Below are positions 1 through 6,376 of a stretch of 9,504 nucleotides of DNA, piece by piece. Source of the DNA: Acidobacteriota bacterium (GTDB lineage Bacteria > Acidobacteriota > Vicinamibacteria > Vicinamibacterales > CAVVIG01); assembly GCA_016195295.1 (NCBI GenBank), contig JACPZV010000156.1:1-9504 (forward strand). The letters are read 5' to 3'. The stretch's first letter is position 1. Every line of letters starts with the position of its first letter. The position numbers and the translations under genes are program-made. The notes beneath the pieces are model-generated. The model was not told the DNA's origin, searched no databases, and worked only from the letters and a program-made list of their open reading frames with translations.

Positions 1-110
1 GGCAGTTGTTCGGTCCCCGTGCCATGTTTGACTGGTACGAACTCGCTCTGTCCCGGTGATGTCTGCTGGAAGAGGGCGAAAGCCATCAGCAGTCGATTCA
101 AGAGCACCAT
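1..110 (-). CDS. ccmD: Probable CcmD-family protein, N-terminal part (runs off left edge)
   Basis: I read this small frame by hand. It opens with ATG at 108-110, four bases after the ccmC stop codon, and stays open to the window edge (36 full codons). A GAGGA ribosome-binding site lies at 119-123, eight bases before the ATG. The peptide begins MVLLNRLLMAFALFQQ, a short hydrophobic start, and continues with SEFVPVKHGTGTEQL. CcmD proteins are tiny single-helix membrane proteins that stabilise the CcmABC complex and help release heme-loaded CcmE. The usual CcmD transmembrane helix would lie beyond the edge and is not seen. The assignment rests on position directly after ccmC, the small-protein-like start and a loose likeness to CcmD-family proteins I remember from similar operons. 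It could be another small membrane or exported protein. Confidence 0.55.
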   Translation of the reverse strand, partial: MVLLNRLLMAFALFQQTSPGQSEFVPVKHGTGTEQL

Positions 111-114
111 GGCG

Positions 115-771
115 TCAATCCTCGTCTGTGAGGTACAACGCATCGAGCGCGGCGCGCTGCCGCTCGAGATGCACGCGCGCGGTCAGCAGGAGCAAGTACA
201 TCAGGAACAGCGCGAGCGCGCTGAACCAGAACGGCCCCCGGATCAGCGGCGGGAGCGTCGGCACGACGCTCGTCTTCGGGTGCAGCGTCCGCCACAGATT
301 CACCGACAAGTAGATGAAAGGCACGTTGGCGGTGCCGAACACGGCGAGCGCCGCGCCAAGCTTGTCGGAGCCCGGACCTCCATACTTGCGAACGAACAGG
401 TACGACACGGCGATCAGCCAGCCCACGAACGACATCGTGAGCCGCGCCTCCCAGTCCCACCAGATGCCCCAGGCCTTCCGAGCCCAGAGCGGGCCGGTGA
501 CGAGGACGATCAGCCCGTAGAGCACCGTCAGCTCGGCGGCCGCGATCGCCACGTGATCGGCCATCGGGTTCCGCCGCCACAAGTACAGCGCGCTCGCGAC
601 GCCGCACACGACGGCCGACAGCAGCATCACCATGCCGGATGGCGCGTGAAAGTAGAAGATCTTCGACACGAGGCCCATAGACGATTCGTACGCGGCCTGA
701 TCGATCATGTACGGCGCGTACGCGAACATCGCCGTGGCGACGAGGATGAGCGGAACGAAGAGTGTGCGCAT
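115..771 (-). CDS. ccmC: Heme exporter / heme-CcmE assembly protein CcmC
   Basis: CcmC is an inner-membrane heme-handling protein that holds heme on its periplasmic face and promotes its covalent attachment to CcmE. The 218-residue product has about six hydrophobic segments and the family's landmarks. One is His42 in FYFHAPSG. Another is the tryptophan-rich WWD region WGIWWDWEARLT at residues 101-112. The third is a second conserved His, His164, in NLWRTLHP. The two His are the expected axial heme ligands on either side of the WWD loop. In the WWD motif the usual WWxWD-A-R-L-T Asp is Glu here. Length is normal, slightly short of E. coli CcmC. The ATG lies nine bases after the ccmB stop with only a weak ribosome-binding site, so translation is probably coupled to ccmB. 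Confidence in the family is very high. Confidence 0.95.
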   Translation of the reverse strand: MRTLFVPLILVATAMFAYAPYMIDQAAYESSMGLVSKIFYFHAPSGMVMLLSAVVCGVASALYLWRRNPMADHVAIAAAELTVLYGLIVLVTGPLWARKAWGIWWDWEARLTMSFVGWLIAVSYLFVRKYGGPGSDKLGAALAVFGTANVPFIYLSVNLWRTLHPKTSVVPTLPPLIRGPFWFSALALFLMYLLLLTARVHLERQRAALDALYLTDED

Positions 772-780
772 GTCAGCTTG

Positions 781-1458
781 CTATTCTGTCATCAGCGGCT
801 CGAAGGTCCAGAGCGCGATCGTCAAGAACACCACATCGAGGGACGCCAGCAATCCGATCCACATGCCTGCGCTGGCCACGTCGGCCGGGGACTGCAGGAG
901 CGCCGACGTCCCGCGTACACCGGCAATCATGACGGGAACGGTCATCGGATACAACAGAATCGGCAGCATCACGTCACGGCTGCGCACCCGCACCAGCATG
1001 GCGGCGAACAGTGTTCCGACGATGGCGAAGCCGATCGTGCCGGCGGCAAGCAGCGCAACCAGCAGCGCCGGGTGCGCGAGGAGGGGCGCGTGAAACAGCA
1101 GCGCGACGAGCGGCACGAGCAGCACCTCGGCGACGGAAAGCAACAGCACGATGCCGAGCATCTTGCCGGCGTAGATCGCCGCGCGTGGGGCGGGCGCCAG
1201 CAGAAGGGCACGCAGCGTCTCCGCGTAGCGTTCGCGCTCGAACGTCTTGCCGAGCGCGAGCGTGCCGGCGAATTCGACAGCGATCCACAGGATGCCTGCC
1301 GCGGCATCCAGCAACGGCTCGCCTTCCTTGACGAACGCGATGGAGAACACGAGGACGCACGACAGCGCGAACAACAGCGTTGTGTACAGGATTTCGCGGC
1401 TCCTGACTTCGATCGCGAAGTCCTTCTTCAGCACGAGCAGCGCGGTTTTGACGAACAC
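781..1458 (-). CDS. ccmB: Heme exporter protein CcmB (ABC transporter permease)
   Basis: CcmB is the membrane subunit that pairs with the ATPase CcmA in the CcmABCD complex, which uses ATP to release heme-loaded CcmE from CcmC. The 225-residue product has the family pattern of about six membrane helices. Typical stretches are the N-terminal KKDFAIEVRSREILYTTLLF, the ERERYAETLRALLLAPAPR loop (residues about 95-113) that follows the second helix, and the MLPILLYPMTVPVMIAG segment. The start codon is GTG at 1456-1458, immediately after the ccmA stop (TGA-GTG, no gap) and without a strong ribosome-binding site, which suggests coupling to ccmA. It ends with TAG nine bases before ccmC. Length and motifs are normal and no damage is visible. 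Confidence 0.95.
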   Translation of the reverse strand: MFVKTALLVLKKDFAIEVRSREILYTTLLFALSCVLVFSIAFVKEGEPLLDAAAGILWIAVEFAGTLALGKTFERERYAETLRALLLAPAPRAAIYAGKMLGIVLLLSVAEVLLVPLVALLFHAPLLAHPALLVALLAAGTIGFAIVGTLFAAMLVRVRSRDVMLPILLYPMTVPVMIAGVRGTSALLQSPADVASAGMWIGLLASLDVVFLTIALWTFEPLMTE

Positions 1459-2163
1459 TCAGGCGTGCCCCATGACGCTGCGATACCGGGCGCGCAAGCC
1501 CGGGGCCGCGGGCTCGTCCGCCAGCACGCGTCCATCGCGAATGAGCGCCACGCGCGTCACGAGGCCGTCGGCCAGGTCAAGGTCGTGGGTCGCGACGATC
1601 ACAATGGCGCCGGCCGCAGCCAGCTCCCGCAGACGATCGGCGACCGCGCTCACCGCGCGTTCGTCGAGCCCCGTGAACGGCTCGTCGAACAGCACCAACC
1701 GCGGCGCGTGCAGGAGCGCGCGCTCGAGCGCGAGGCGCTGGCGCATGCCGCGCGAAAAGCCCAGGACTTCCTCGTGAGCACGGTCGGCCAGCCCCGCGCG
1801 GTCGAGCGCGGCATCCACCGTCCCGCTTGGCTCGATGCCGTAGAGCTGCGCAAAAAAATCGAGGTTTTGGCGAGCGGAGAGCTCGGGGTACAGGTGCAAT
1901 TCGTGGGCGAGTAGACCGATGCGCCGCCGCAATCCGTCGCCGAGGGCTCGCGCGCTTTGCCCCCCGTACCGAACTTCGCCTGACGTTGGAGCGACCAGCG
2001 TCGCCAGCGTCCCGATGAGTGTCGACTTCCCCGCCCCGTTCGGCCCGAGGAGCCCGAGGATGTCGCCGGCCCGAGCGGTGAGGGAAACGTGAGCGAGCGC
2101 GCGGCGCCGGCCGAAATGCCGCGAGACGTCGGTCAGCCGGACAGAGTTGAAATCGGCGTTCAC
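1459..2163 (-). CDS. ccmA: Cytochrome c biogenesis ATP-binding protein CcmA
   Basis: This is the cytoplasmic ATPase of the CcmAB(C)D complex. ATP hydrolysis drives release of holo-CcmE from CcmC. The 234-residue product has every ABC ATPase element: Walker A GPNGAGKS (residues 40-47), a signature loop FSRGMRQR (136-143), Walker B LVLFDEP (156-162), D-loop GLDE and the switch His193 in ATHD. The predicted start is GTG at 2161-2163, giving a four-base GTGA overlap with the stop of the preceding gene, a usual sign of translational coupling. The signature FSRGM in place of LSGGQ is common in CcmA-like ABC proteins. Alone the protein could be any small ABC ATPase, but the adjacent ccmB and ccmC settle the assignment. 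Confidence 0.93.
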   Translation of the reverse strand: MNADFNSVRLTDVSRHFGRRRALAHVSLTARAGDILGLLGPNGAGKSTLIGTLATLVAPTSGEVRYGGQSARALGDGLRRRIGLLAHELHLYPELSARQNLDFFAQLYGIEPSGTVDAALDRAGLADRAHEEVLGFSRGMRQRLALERALLHAPRLVLFDEPFTGLDERAVSAVADRLRELAAAGAIVIVATHDLDLADGLVTRVALIRDGRVLADEPAAPGLRARYRSVMGHA

Positions 2164-3434
2164 GCCGCCACGCCCGCGCGGTCGGCCGGGTCGGGACCGA
2201 TCTCGTGGTCGTCGAGCGCGCCGTAGATGCGCTCGAGCGAGGTGACGAGATCTTCGCGCCTCGCGGTGTAGCGGCGGTCGTCGACGCGGCCGTTCCGACG
2301 ATCGTGTTCGAGTCGGACCAGATCCTGGAAGAGCTTCTCGCGTCGCGCGAGGAGCTGCTTGCGCTCGGCCGCGCGGCCCGCAGGATCATCCTCACGGCGG
2401 CTGGCGGCCCAGACCCCGATCAGGACGATCGCGCCGGCGAGCGAGAGCGCCGTGATACGCGGCGCACTGCTGTGGTGCGGGAATCCGCTGACGGCGAGCG
2501 TAATCGGCTGACCGGCGGCGACCCGCCCACCCATCGCCGCGATGAACGTCTCTCCGTTCGCCGGGACCTCGCGCTGCTCGGCCACTTGCGCGGACTTCAA
2601 GGTCGTGTCGCCGACTTTTTTCACGACGACGTCGAGCTGCTCGAGGTCCGCTGGAAACTTCTGCGTCAGGTCGAGCGTTCCGTCTCCCGCGGGCCACGCG
2701 AACGCCATTTGCACGAACGTGTGTCCGGGCGCGAACGGTCCCTGAACGGTGACGCGCGAGCCAGCGGCGGTCGCCGTGGGCGAGGAGCCCTCCATGATCG
2801 ACGTGCTCGTCGCACCCTTGGGTGTGTCGACAACGAACGGCGTCGCCGTGTTCACCGGGGCGCGGGCCGTGTTGTCGATGTCGAGGAGGTAGAACACGTT
2901 CACCCCTTCGTCCCCCGGCTCGATCACAATGCGCGATTGGTTTCCGATCACGACGGTGCCGTTGATGGGCGCCGCGTCGGGCGTTGTCGCGGGCCCTTTG
3001 GACGTGTCCGTCGCCACCAGCATCAGGCGCACGCCGCCTTTGTTCGGTACGGGAAACTCCTGCGACTCGAGCCGCTCGCCGTCGACGACGGCGGTCGCCT
3101 TGACCGTGGTGCCGGGGCTCACGCCCGCGAATTGCGCGCGGCCGCTCTCGTCCGTCTTTTGCGTCAACACCTTCGAGCCGGCCCGCAACTCGACCGGATG
3201 GTTGGTGATGTTGTTCGACAGATCGCCGCGAATGAGACGGACCGACATGGCGCCGTCAGGAAGATCGGTCACCGGGCGAGGAATGCCCGACATCTGCTTC
3301 GCGTCGGGCATCTGGAATTGCGCCCGAAGAAAATCGCCACCACGGAGGACACAGAGGACACAGAGGGTCAGCCTTATTAAGTTTCTCCTCCGTGCCCTCC
3401 GTGTCCTCCGTGGTGGAGCGTTTCGAGCGCTCAC
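2160..3434 (-). CDS. Membrane-anchored periplasmic protein with carboxypeptidase-regulatory-like domain and CcmI-like C-terminus
   Basis: The 424-residue product has no name I recognise. In order it shows a basic and then hydrophobic N-terminus (RRRNLIRLTLCVLCVL, residues 15-30) ending in FLRAQ, which resembles a signal peptide. A beta-rich domain at about 62-145 follows, with the pattern of carboxypeptidase regulatory-like (Ig/transthyretin-like) domains (ITNHPVELRAGSKV, TDESGRAQFAGVSPGT). A second beta-rich region spans about 158-320. One membrane helix lies at about 327-345, and a charged, probably helical cytoplasmic tail at 355-408 contains LVRLEHDRRNGRVDDRRYTARREDL in essence. That tail resembles the segment after the first helix of CcmI (D-x-x-x-G-K-L-x-x-x-D-Y). 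I infer a role in presenting apocytochrome or organising the ccm complex. The start is GTG at 3432-3434, overlapping the upstream stop by four bases, with GGAG at 3442-3445 seven bases before it. Residues 6-33 are encoded by an inverted repeat. Confidence 0.8.
   Translation of the reverse strand: MSARNAPPRRTRRARRRNLIRLTLCVLCVLRGGDFLRAQFQMPDAKQMSGIPRPVTDLPDGAMSVRLIRGDLSNNITNHPVELRAGSKVLTQKTDESGRAQFAGVSPGTTVKATAVVDGERLESQEFPVPNKGGVRLMLVATDTSKGPATTPDAAPINGTVVIGNQSRIVIEPGDEGVNVFYLLDIDNTARAPVNTATPFVVDTPKGATSTSIMEGSSPTATAAGSRVTVQGPFAPGHTFVQMAFAWPAGDGTLDLTQKFPADLEQLDVVVKKVGDTTLKSAQVAEQREVPANGETFIAAMGGRVAAGQPITLAVSGFPHHSSAPRITALSLAGAIVLIGVWAASRREDDPAGRAAERKQLLARREKLFQDLVRLEHDRRNGRVDDRRYTARREDLVTSLERIYGALDDHEIGPDPADRAGVAA
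3337..3416. repeat. 30-bp inverted repeat with 20-base loop, built of 9-base units
   Basis: Left arm 3337-3366 and right arm 3387-3416 are reverse complements with three mismatches in 30. In the minus-strand transcript (the sense strand of the ccm operon) all three become G-U pairs, so the RNA hairpin is fully paired. Each arm is made of about three 9-base units of the type ACACRGAGG or its complement, so each unit adds exactly three codons. I recall similar CACGGAGGACACGGAGG dyads scattered through acidobacterial and related genomes. It lies in codons 7-33 of the CcmI-like gene. Confidence 0.9.
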
Positions 3435-3907
3435 AGCTTCGCTCCGCAGTTCTTGCAGAAGCGCGCGTCCTGATCATTGGTGGTCGCGCACTGCGCGCAC
3501 GCTCGCTCGGATGCCGTCTTCGCGCCGCGGCGTATGTGATCGCCGAGTCGCTTGCCGAGATCGCGTTCGATCTGATCGCGATAGCCGGTGCGCAGCTTCT
3601 CGCGCTCGAGCGCCGCGCGCGTGCGCTGGCCGATCATCACGGTCCGGTCGTCTTCCGGTCCGACCAGCGGCCGCAGCATCCGTAGCGCGGCCAGGCCGAC
3701 GAGCGCGGCCGTGGCGAGCAAAACCCCGAGCAGCACGACAACCGTGACGCCCTGGCCGCGCGCGATGAAGGTCACGGCCGTCGCGCAGCCGAGCGCGGCC
3801 AACACGAAAAATTGCCAGGGTTGTAGTCGTTGGTCGTTGGTCGTTGGTCGTTCGGCTGCGGCGTCCGGCCTCAGCCGGACCTTCTCAGTCGAGGTCGCGG
3901 AGCTCAT
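3431..3907 (-). CDS. Two-helix membrane protein with C-terminal zinc ribbon, within the ccm operon
   Basis: I do not recognise a named family. With the ATG at 3905-3907 the product is 158 residues. An upstream ATG at 3967 is in frame, but it would overlap ccmF by 83 bases, so I prefer the shorter form (23-base overlap). Two membrane helices lie at about residues 30-51 (FFVLAALGCATAVTFIARG) and 54-78 (VTVVVLLGVLLATAALVGL). A charged helical stretch rich in Arg, Glu and Lys follows at about 85-135. The C-terminus is a zinc ribbon with Cys137, Cys140, Cys151 and Cys154 (CAQC, ten residues, CKNC), ending GAKL. The order suggests a hairpin membrane anchor with the zinc ribbon in the cytoplasm. Position between ccmF and the CcmI-like gene suggests a part in cytochrome maturation, which is inference. 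The N-terminus before the first helix is encoded largely by a hairpin and a heptamer repeat. Confidence 0.75.
   Translation of the reverse strand: MSSATSTEKVRLRPDAAAERPTTNDQRLQPWQFFVLAALGCATAVTFIARGQGVTVVVLLGVLLATAALVGLAALRMLRPLVGPEDDRTVMIGQRTRAALEREKLRTGYRDQIERDLGKRLGDHIRRGAKTASERACAQCATTNDQDARFCKNCGAKL
3826..3853. repeat. Heptamer tandem repeat GTCGTTG, four units
   Basis: Three exact GTCGTTG units (3826-3832, 3833-3839, 3840-3846) are followed by a fourth with one change (GTCGTTC, 3847-3853). On the minus strand the repeat reads as CAACGAC units and encodes ERPTTNDQRL in the zinc-ribbon protein just before its first membrane helix. Confidence 0.9.
3863..3880. repeat. Perfect 7-bp hairpin just after the ccmF stop
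   Basis: GTCCGGC (3863-3869) and GCCGGAC (3874-3880) are exact inverted copies around a four-base loop. In the operon transcript the hairpin starts four bases after the ccmF stop and lies in the first codons of the zinc-ribbon gene (VRLRPD). No T-run follows, so it is not a standard terminator. It looks like a REP-type palindrome or an RNA-stability hairpin. Confidence 0.6.
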
Positions 3908-6365
3908 CGTCGATGCGCTCGTCGAGATCGGGATTGGCCGTCGCCGTAAACGTCGGCGGTTGGGCATCGGTGTGGCGCGACCATTTCACCGCCGCGAAGC
4001 CGATCGCCGTGACGCCGATGGCGGCCATCACATAGGGGAACAGCCAGGCCACGCGGTTGAATCCCTTGTCGATCGGCGCGGTCAGGAAGTGCTGTCCGCC
4101 GTACACGCCGACCAACGCCTGGACGATCTCGTCATGGCGCTTTCCCTGATCGATTTGCGCGCGCAGCTGCTCGCGCATCGTCTGCGCCGTGCTGCACGTG
4201 CACTTGTTCAGCGCTTCATGAGCACATCCGCCGCAGAGGCACCCCATCTCTTCCCGGAGCTGTTCCTCGAGCGCGTTCTTGACCGGCGGGATCGAACCGG
4301 TGGCGCCCGGAACGTGCATCTGTGCCGAGAGCCTGGTCGTCCCGAGCGCGACCAGGAGCAACAGCGTGATGGCTCCTGTGGCCACTTCAGCGGGCATCTT
4401 CGCCAGCGCGAACGAGTACGCGCGCTCGGGCAGGAGCGCGATGCCGGTGCCGAAAGCAAGGACGCCGAACCCGAGCCAGACCCAGTCGACGAGCGGGTTC
4501 ACGAACGCCTGCAGCCAGATGGTCTGCGTGCCGAAATCCGTGTCGGGCGCCAGAACGAGATACAGGTCCTCGGCGAGCGAGCGCCGAATCGCCGGGTCGG
4601 ATCTCGCTTCCTCGTTTTCGTGCTTGTGGAAAACCGCTCGACTGGGATACATCGAGTCGATCCGCTTGCCGTCTTTGAACACCGCGATGTAAGCGGTCAC
4701 CATCTGCTTCTGGCCGTCGTCGCTGACCTTGACGCCGTCGTTGCGGACGGTGAACGCGCCGATTGTCGCCTGACCTCCGAGCTTCAGTTGCAAATACTCT
4801 TCTTTCTTCGAGCCGTTACCGGCGAAGCCGAGGAAGATCAGCACGATGCCGAGATGGACGATGTAGCCACCGTACCGGCGCTTGTTGCGGCCGACGAGTC
4901 CGATCACGGCAGTCAACAAATCCGTGCCCGTGTTCTTCCGGCGCACGAGCGCACCCCGCCAGAACTCTTGCACGATCGTGCCGGTCACGAACGCACACAG
5001 GGCAAAACAGAGCCCGGACGACCAGAGCCGGACGCCTAACGCGACGACGAGGCCGCCGCCGGCGACCGCCGCGACGGTCGACCACAGAAACTGATCGACG
5101 ACGTTGCGGATCGTCGACTTGCGCCAGGCGAGCATCGGTCCCACACCGGTGAGCAGAAGCAGGACTAGGCCAATCGGCACCATCCATTTGTTGAAAAATG
5201 GGCCGGCGACCGTCAGGCGCTCGCCCACGATGGCTTCGCTGAGCGTCGGGAACATCGTGCCGAAGAGCACGAAGAGAGCGGAGAACAACAAAATCCAGTT
5301 ATTGACCAGGAACGCCGCTTCGCGCGACATCCAGGAGTCGAGCTCATTGCGCGCCTTCAGCAGGGGCAAGCGGTAGATGACGAGCCCGAAGCTGAATGTC
5401 AGGATGATCACCATGAAGCCGGTGAACAGCCGCGACAACATCGGGTCTTCGCCGAACGCGTGGATGGACTGCACGACACCAGAGCGCGTCATGAACGTGC
5501 CGAAGATGGTCAGGAAGAAGGTCGTAATCACGAGCGTCACGTTCCAGACACGCAGCATGCTGCGTCGTTCCTGGACCATGACCGAATGCAGAAACGCGGT
5601 CGCCGTGAACCACGGCAGCAGCCCCGCGTTCTCGACCGGATCCCAGCCCCAGTAGCCGCCCCACCCGAGCACTTCGTACGCCCAGATCATCCCCAGCGTC
5701 AAGCCGAACGTCAGGAACAACCACGCGAACATCGTCCAGCGCCGGACGGCGCGGAGCCACGAGTCGTCTAGATGGCCGGTGATCAGCGCGGCGATGCAAA
5801 AGGCGAACGGAATCGTCATTCCGACGAAACCGGTGTAGAGCGACGGCGGATGGATCGCCATCCAGTAGTTCTGCAGCAGCGGATTGAGCCCCTGGCCGTC
5901 CGCCGGCGCGTTGGTCAGGAACGTGGTGAACGGATTCTTGTGCACCACCATCAGGTAGAGGAAGAACATCTGCACGGTCGAAATGGTGGCGACGACGTAG
6001 GGAATCAGCTCGCGATGACGCTCGCGGTTCACGTAGACGGCGATGGCGCCGAAGACCGAGAGCAGGAACACCCAGAACATGATCGAGCCGTCGAGCCCGC
6101 CCCAGTACGAAGTGATCTTGTAGAACAACGGCTGCACGTTGTCCGAGTAATGCGCGACGTACTTGATGGAGTAATCGTCGGTGAGAAACGCGTTGATCAT
6201 GACGGCCGACGCGACCGACATGATCGCGGCGATCAGGTAGAACGCGCCCACGCCGCTTTCGATCAACCGCCGCGACCGGCGTCGCGCCCCGACCACGGAA
6301 ACCACCGCTGCATAACTGCAGACGACGAACGCCGCCAGCAGCAGAAACGAGCCGAGTGACGCCAT
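3885..6365 (-). CDS. ccmF: Cytochrome c heme lyase CcmF fused to a CcmH-like domain
   Basis: CcmF is the large membrane protein that takes heme from CcmE and attaches it to apocytochrome c. The product is 826 residues, against roughly 650 for the family. Residues 1-650 are a complete CcmF: HPPSLY with His172, the WWD loop WGGYWGWDPVEN (236-246), His260 (FLHSV), His302 (SIHAF) and His504 (YIVHLG), matching the four conserved CcmF His. Residues 657-826 look like an attached CcmH: a signal-peptide-like helix ending LSAQ (about 659-682), and a periplasmic segment with Cys709, Cys711, Cys714, Cys722 and Cys724. After these come a helix pair ending VGVYGGQHFLTAP, a last membrane helix (773-793) and an acidic cytoplasmic tail. 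CcmH normally reduces apocytochrome thiols through one CxxC. The reading frame is unbroken. The start has a strong AAAGGAG site four bases upstream, overlapping the ccmE stop. Confidence 0.93.
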   Translation of the reverse strand: MASLGSFLLLAAFVVCSYAAVVSVVGARRRSRRLIESGVGAFYLIAAIMSVASAVMINAFLTDDYSIKYVAHYSDNVQPLFYKITSYWGGLDGSIMFWVFLLSVFGAIAVYVNRERHRELIPYVVATISTVQMFFLYLMVVHKNPFTTFLTNAPADGQGLNPLLQNYWMAIHPPSLYTGFVGMTIPFAFCIAALITGHLDDSWLRAVRRWTMFAWLFLTFGLTLGMIWAYEVLGWGGYWGWDPVENAGLLPWFTATAFLHSVMVQERRSMLRVWNVTLVITTFFLTIFGTFMTRSGVVQSIHAFGEDPMLSRLFTGFMVIILTFSFGLVIYRLPLLKARNELDSWMSREAAFLVNNWILLFSALFVLFGTMFPTLSEAIVGERLTVAGPFFNKWMVPIGLVLLLLTGVGPMLAWRKSTIRNVVDQFLWSTVAAVAGGGLVVALGVRLWSSGLCFALCAFVTGTIVQEFWRGALVRRKNTGTDLLTAVIGLVGRNKRRYGGYIVHLGIVLIFLGFAGNGSKKEEYLQLKLGGQATIGAFTVRNDGVKVSDDGQKQMVTAYIAVFKDGKRIDSMYPSRAVFHKHENEEARSDPAIRRSLAEDLYLVLAPDTDFGTQTIWLQAFVNPLVDWVWLGFGVLAFGTGIALLPERAYSFALAKMPAEVATGAITLLLLVALGTTRLSAQMHVPGATGSIPPVKNALEEQLREEMGCLCGGCAHEALNKCTCSTAQTMREQLRAQIDQGKRHDEIVQALVGVYGGQHFLTAPIDKGFNRVAWLFPYVMAAIGVTAIGFAAVKWSRHTDAQPPTFTATANPDLDERIDDELRDLD

Positions 6366-6369
6366 GACG

Positions 6370-6376
6370 CTCCTTT
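6370..6376 (-). promoter_or_regulatory. Strong ribosome-binding site of ccmF, overlapping the ccmE stop
   Basis: On the minus strand the sequence AAAGGAG lies four bases before the ccmF ATG (6363-6365). It shares bases with the ccmE TAA stop (6375-6377). It is the best ribosome-binding site in the operon, while ccmA, ccmB and ccmC have weak ones. This supports the ccmF start and close coupling to ccmE. Confidence 0.7.

Noticed and set aside
19..1914. Long plus-strand open frame (631 codons) opposite ccmC, ccmB and ccmA
   Set aside because: It crosses three well-supported genes on the other strand, and its product is low-complexity and rich in Arg, His, Glu and Gln. Such frames arise from codon bias in GC-rich genes.
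2205..3380. Plus-strand open frame (391 codons) opposite the CcmI-like gene
   Set aside because: The minus-strand product has coherent domains and a membrane helix, while this one is compositionally biased.
3826..3853. CRISPR-like array
   Set aside because: The repeats are contiguous 7-base units without spacers.
3908..3967. Upstream in-frame ATG for the zinc-ribbon gene at 3967
   Set aside because: It would give an 83-base overlap with ccmF and an Arg-rich N-terminus lacking sense as a domain. The ATG at 3907 gives a short overlap typical of the operon.
4395..4397. Internal ATG at the CcmH-like part of ccmF as a separate gene start
   Set aside because: The frame is continuous from CcmF with no stop, and only a weak ribosome-binding site precedes the ATG, so a fusion is the simpler reading. 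A secondary start cannot be excluded.
3588..5039. Plus-strand open frame (483 codons) opposite ccmF
   Set aside because: It lies opposite conserved CcmF and CcmH-like coding sequence, with biased composition and no motif.
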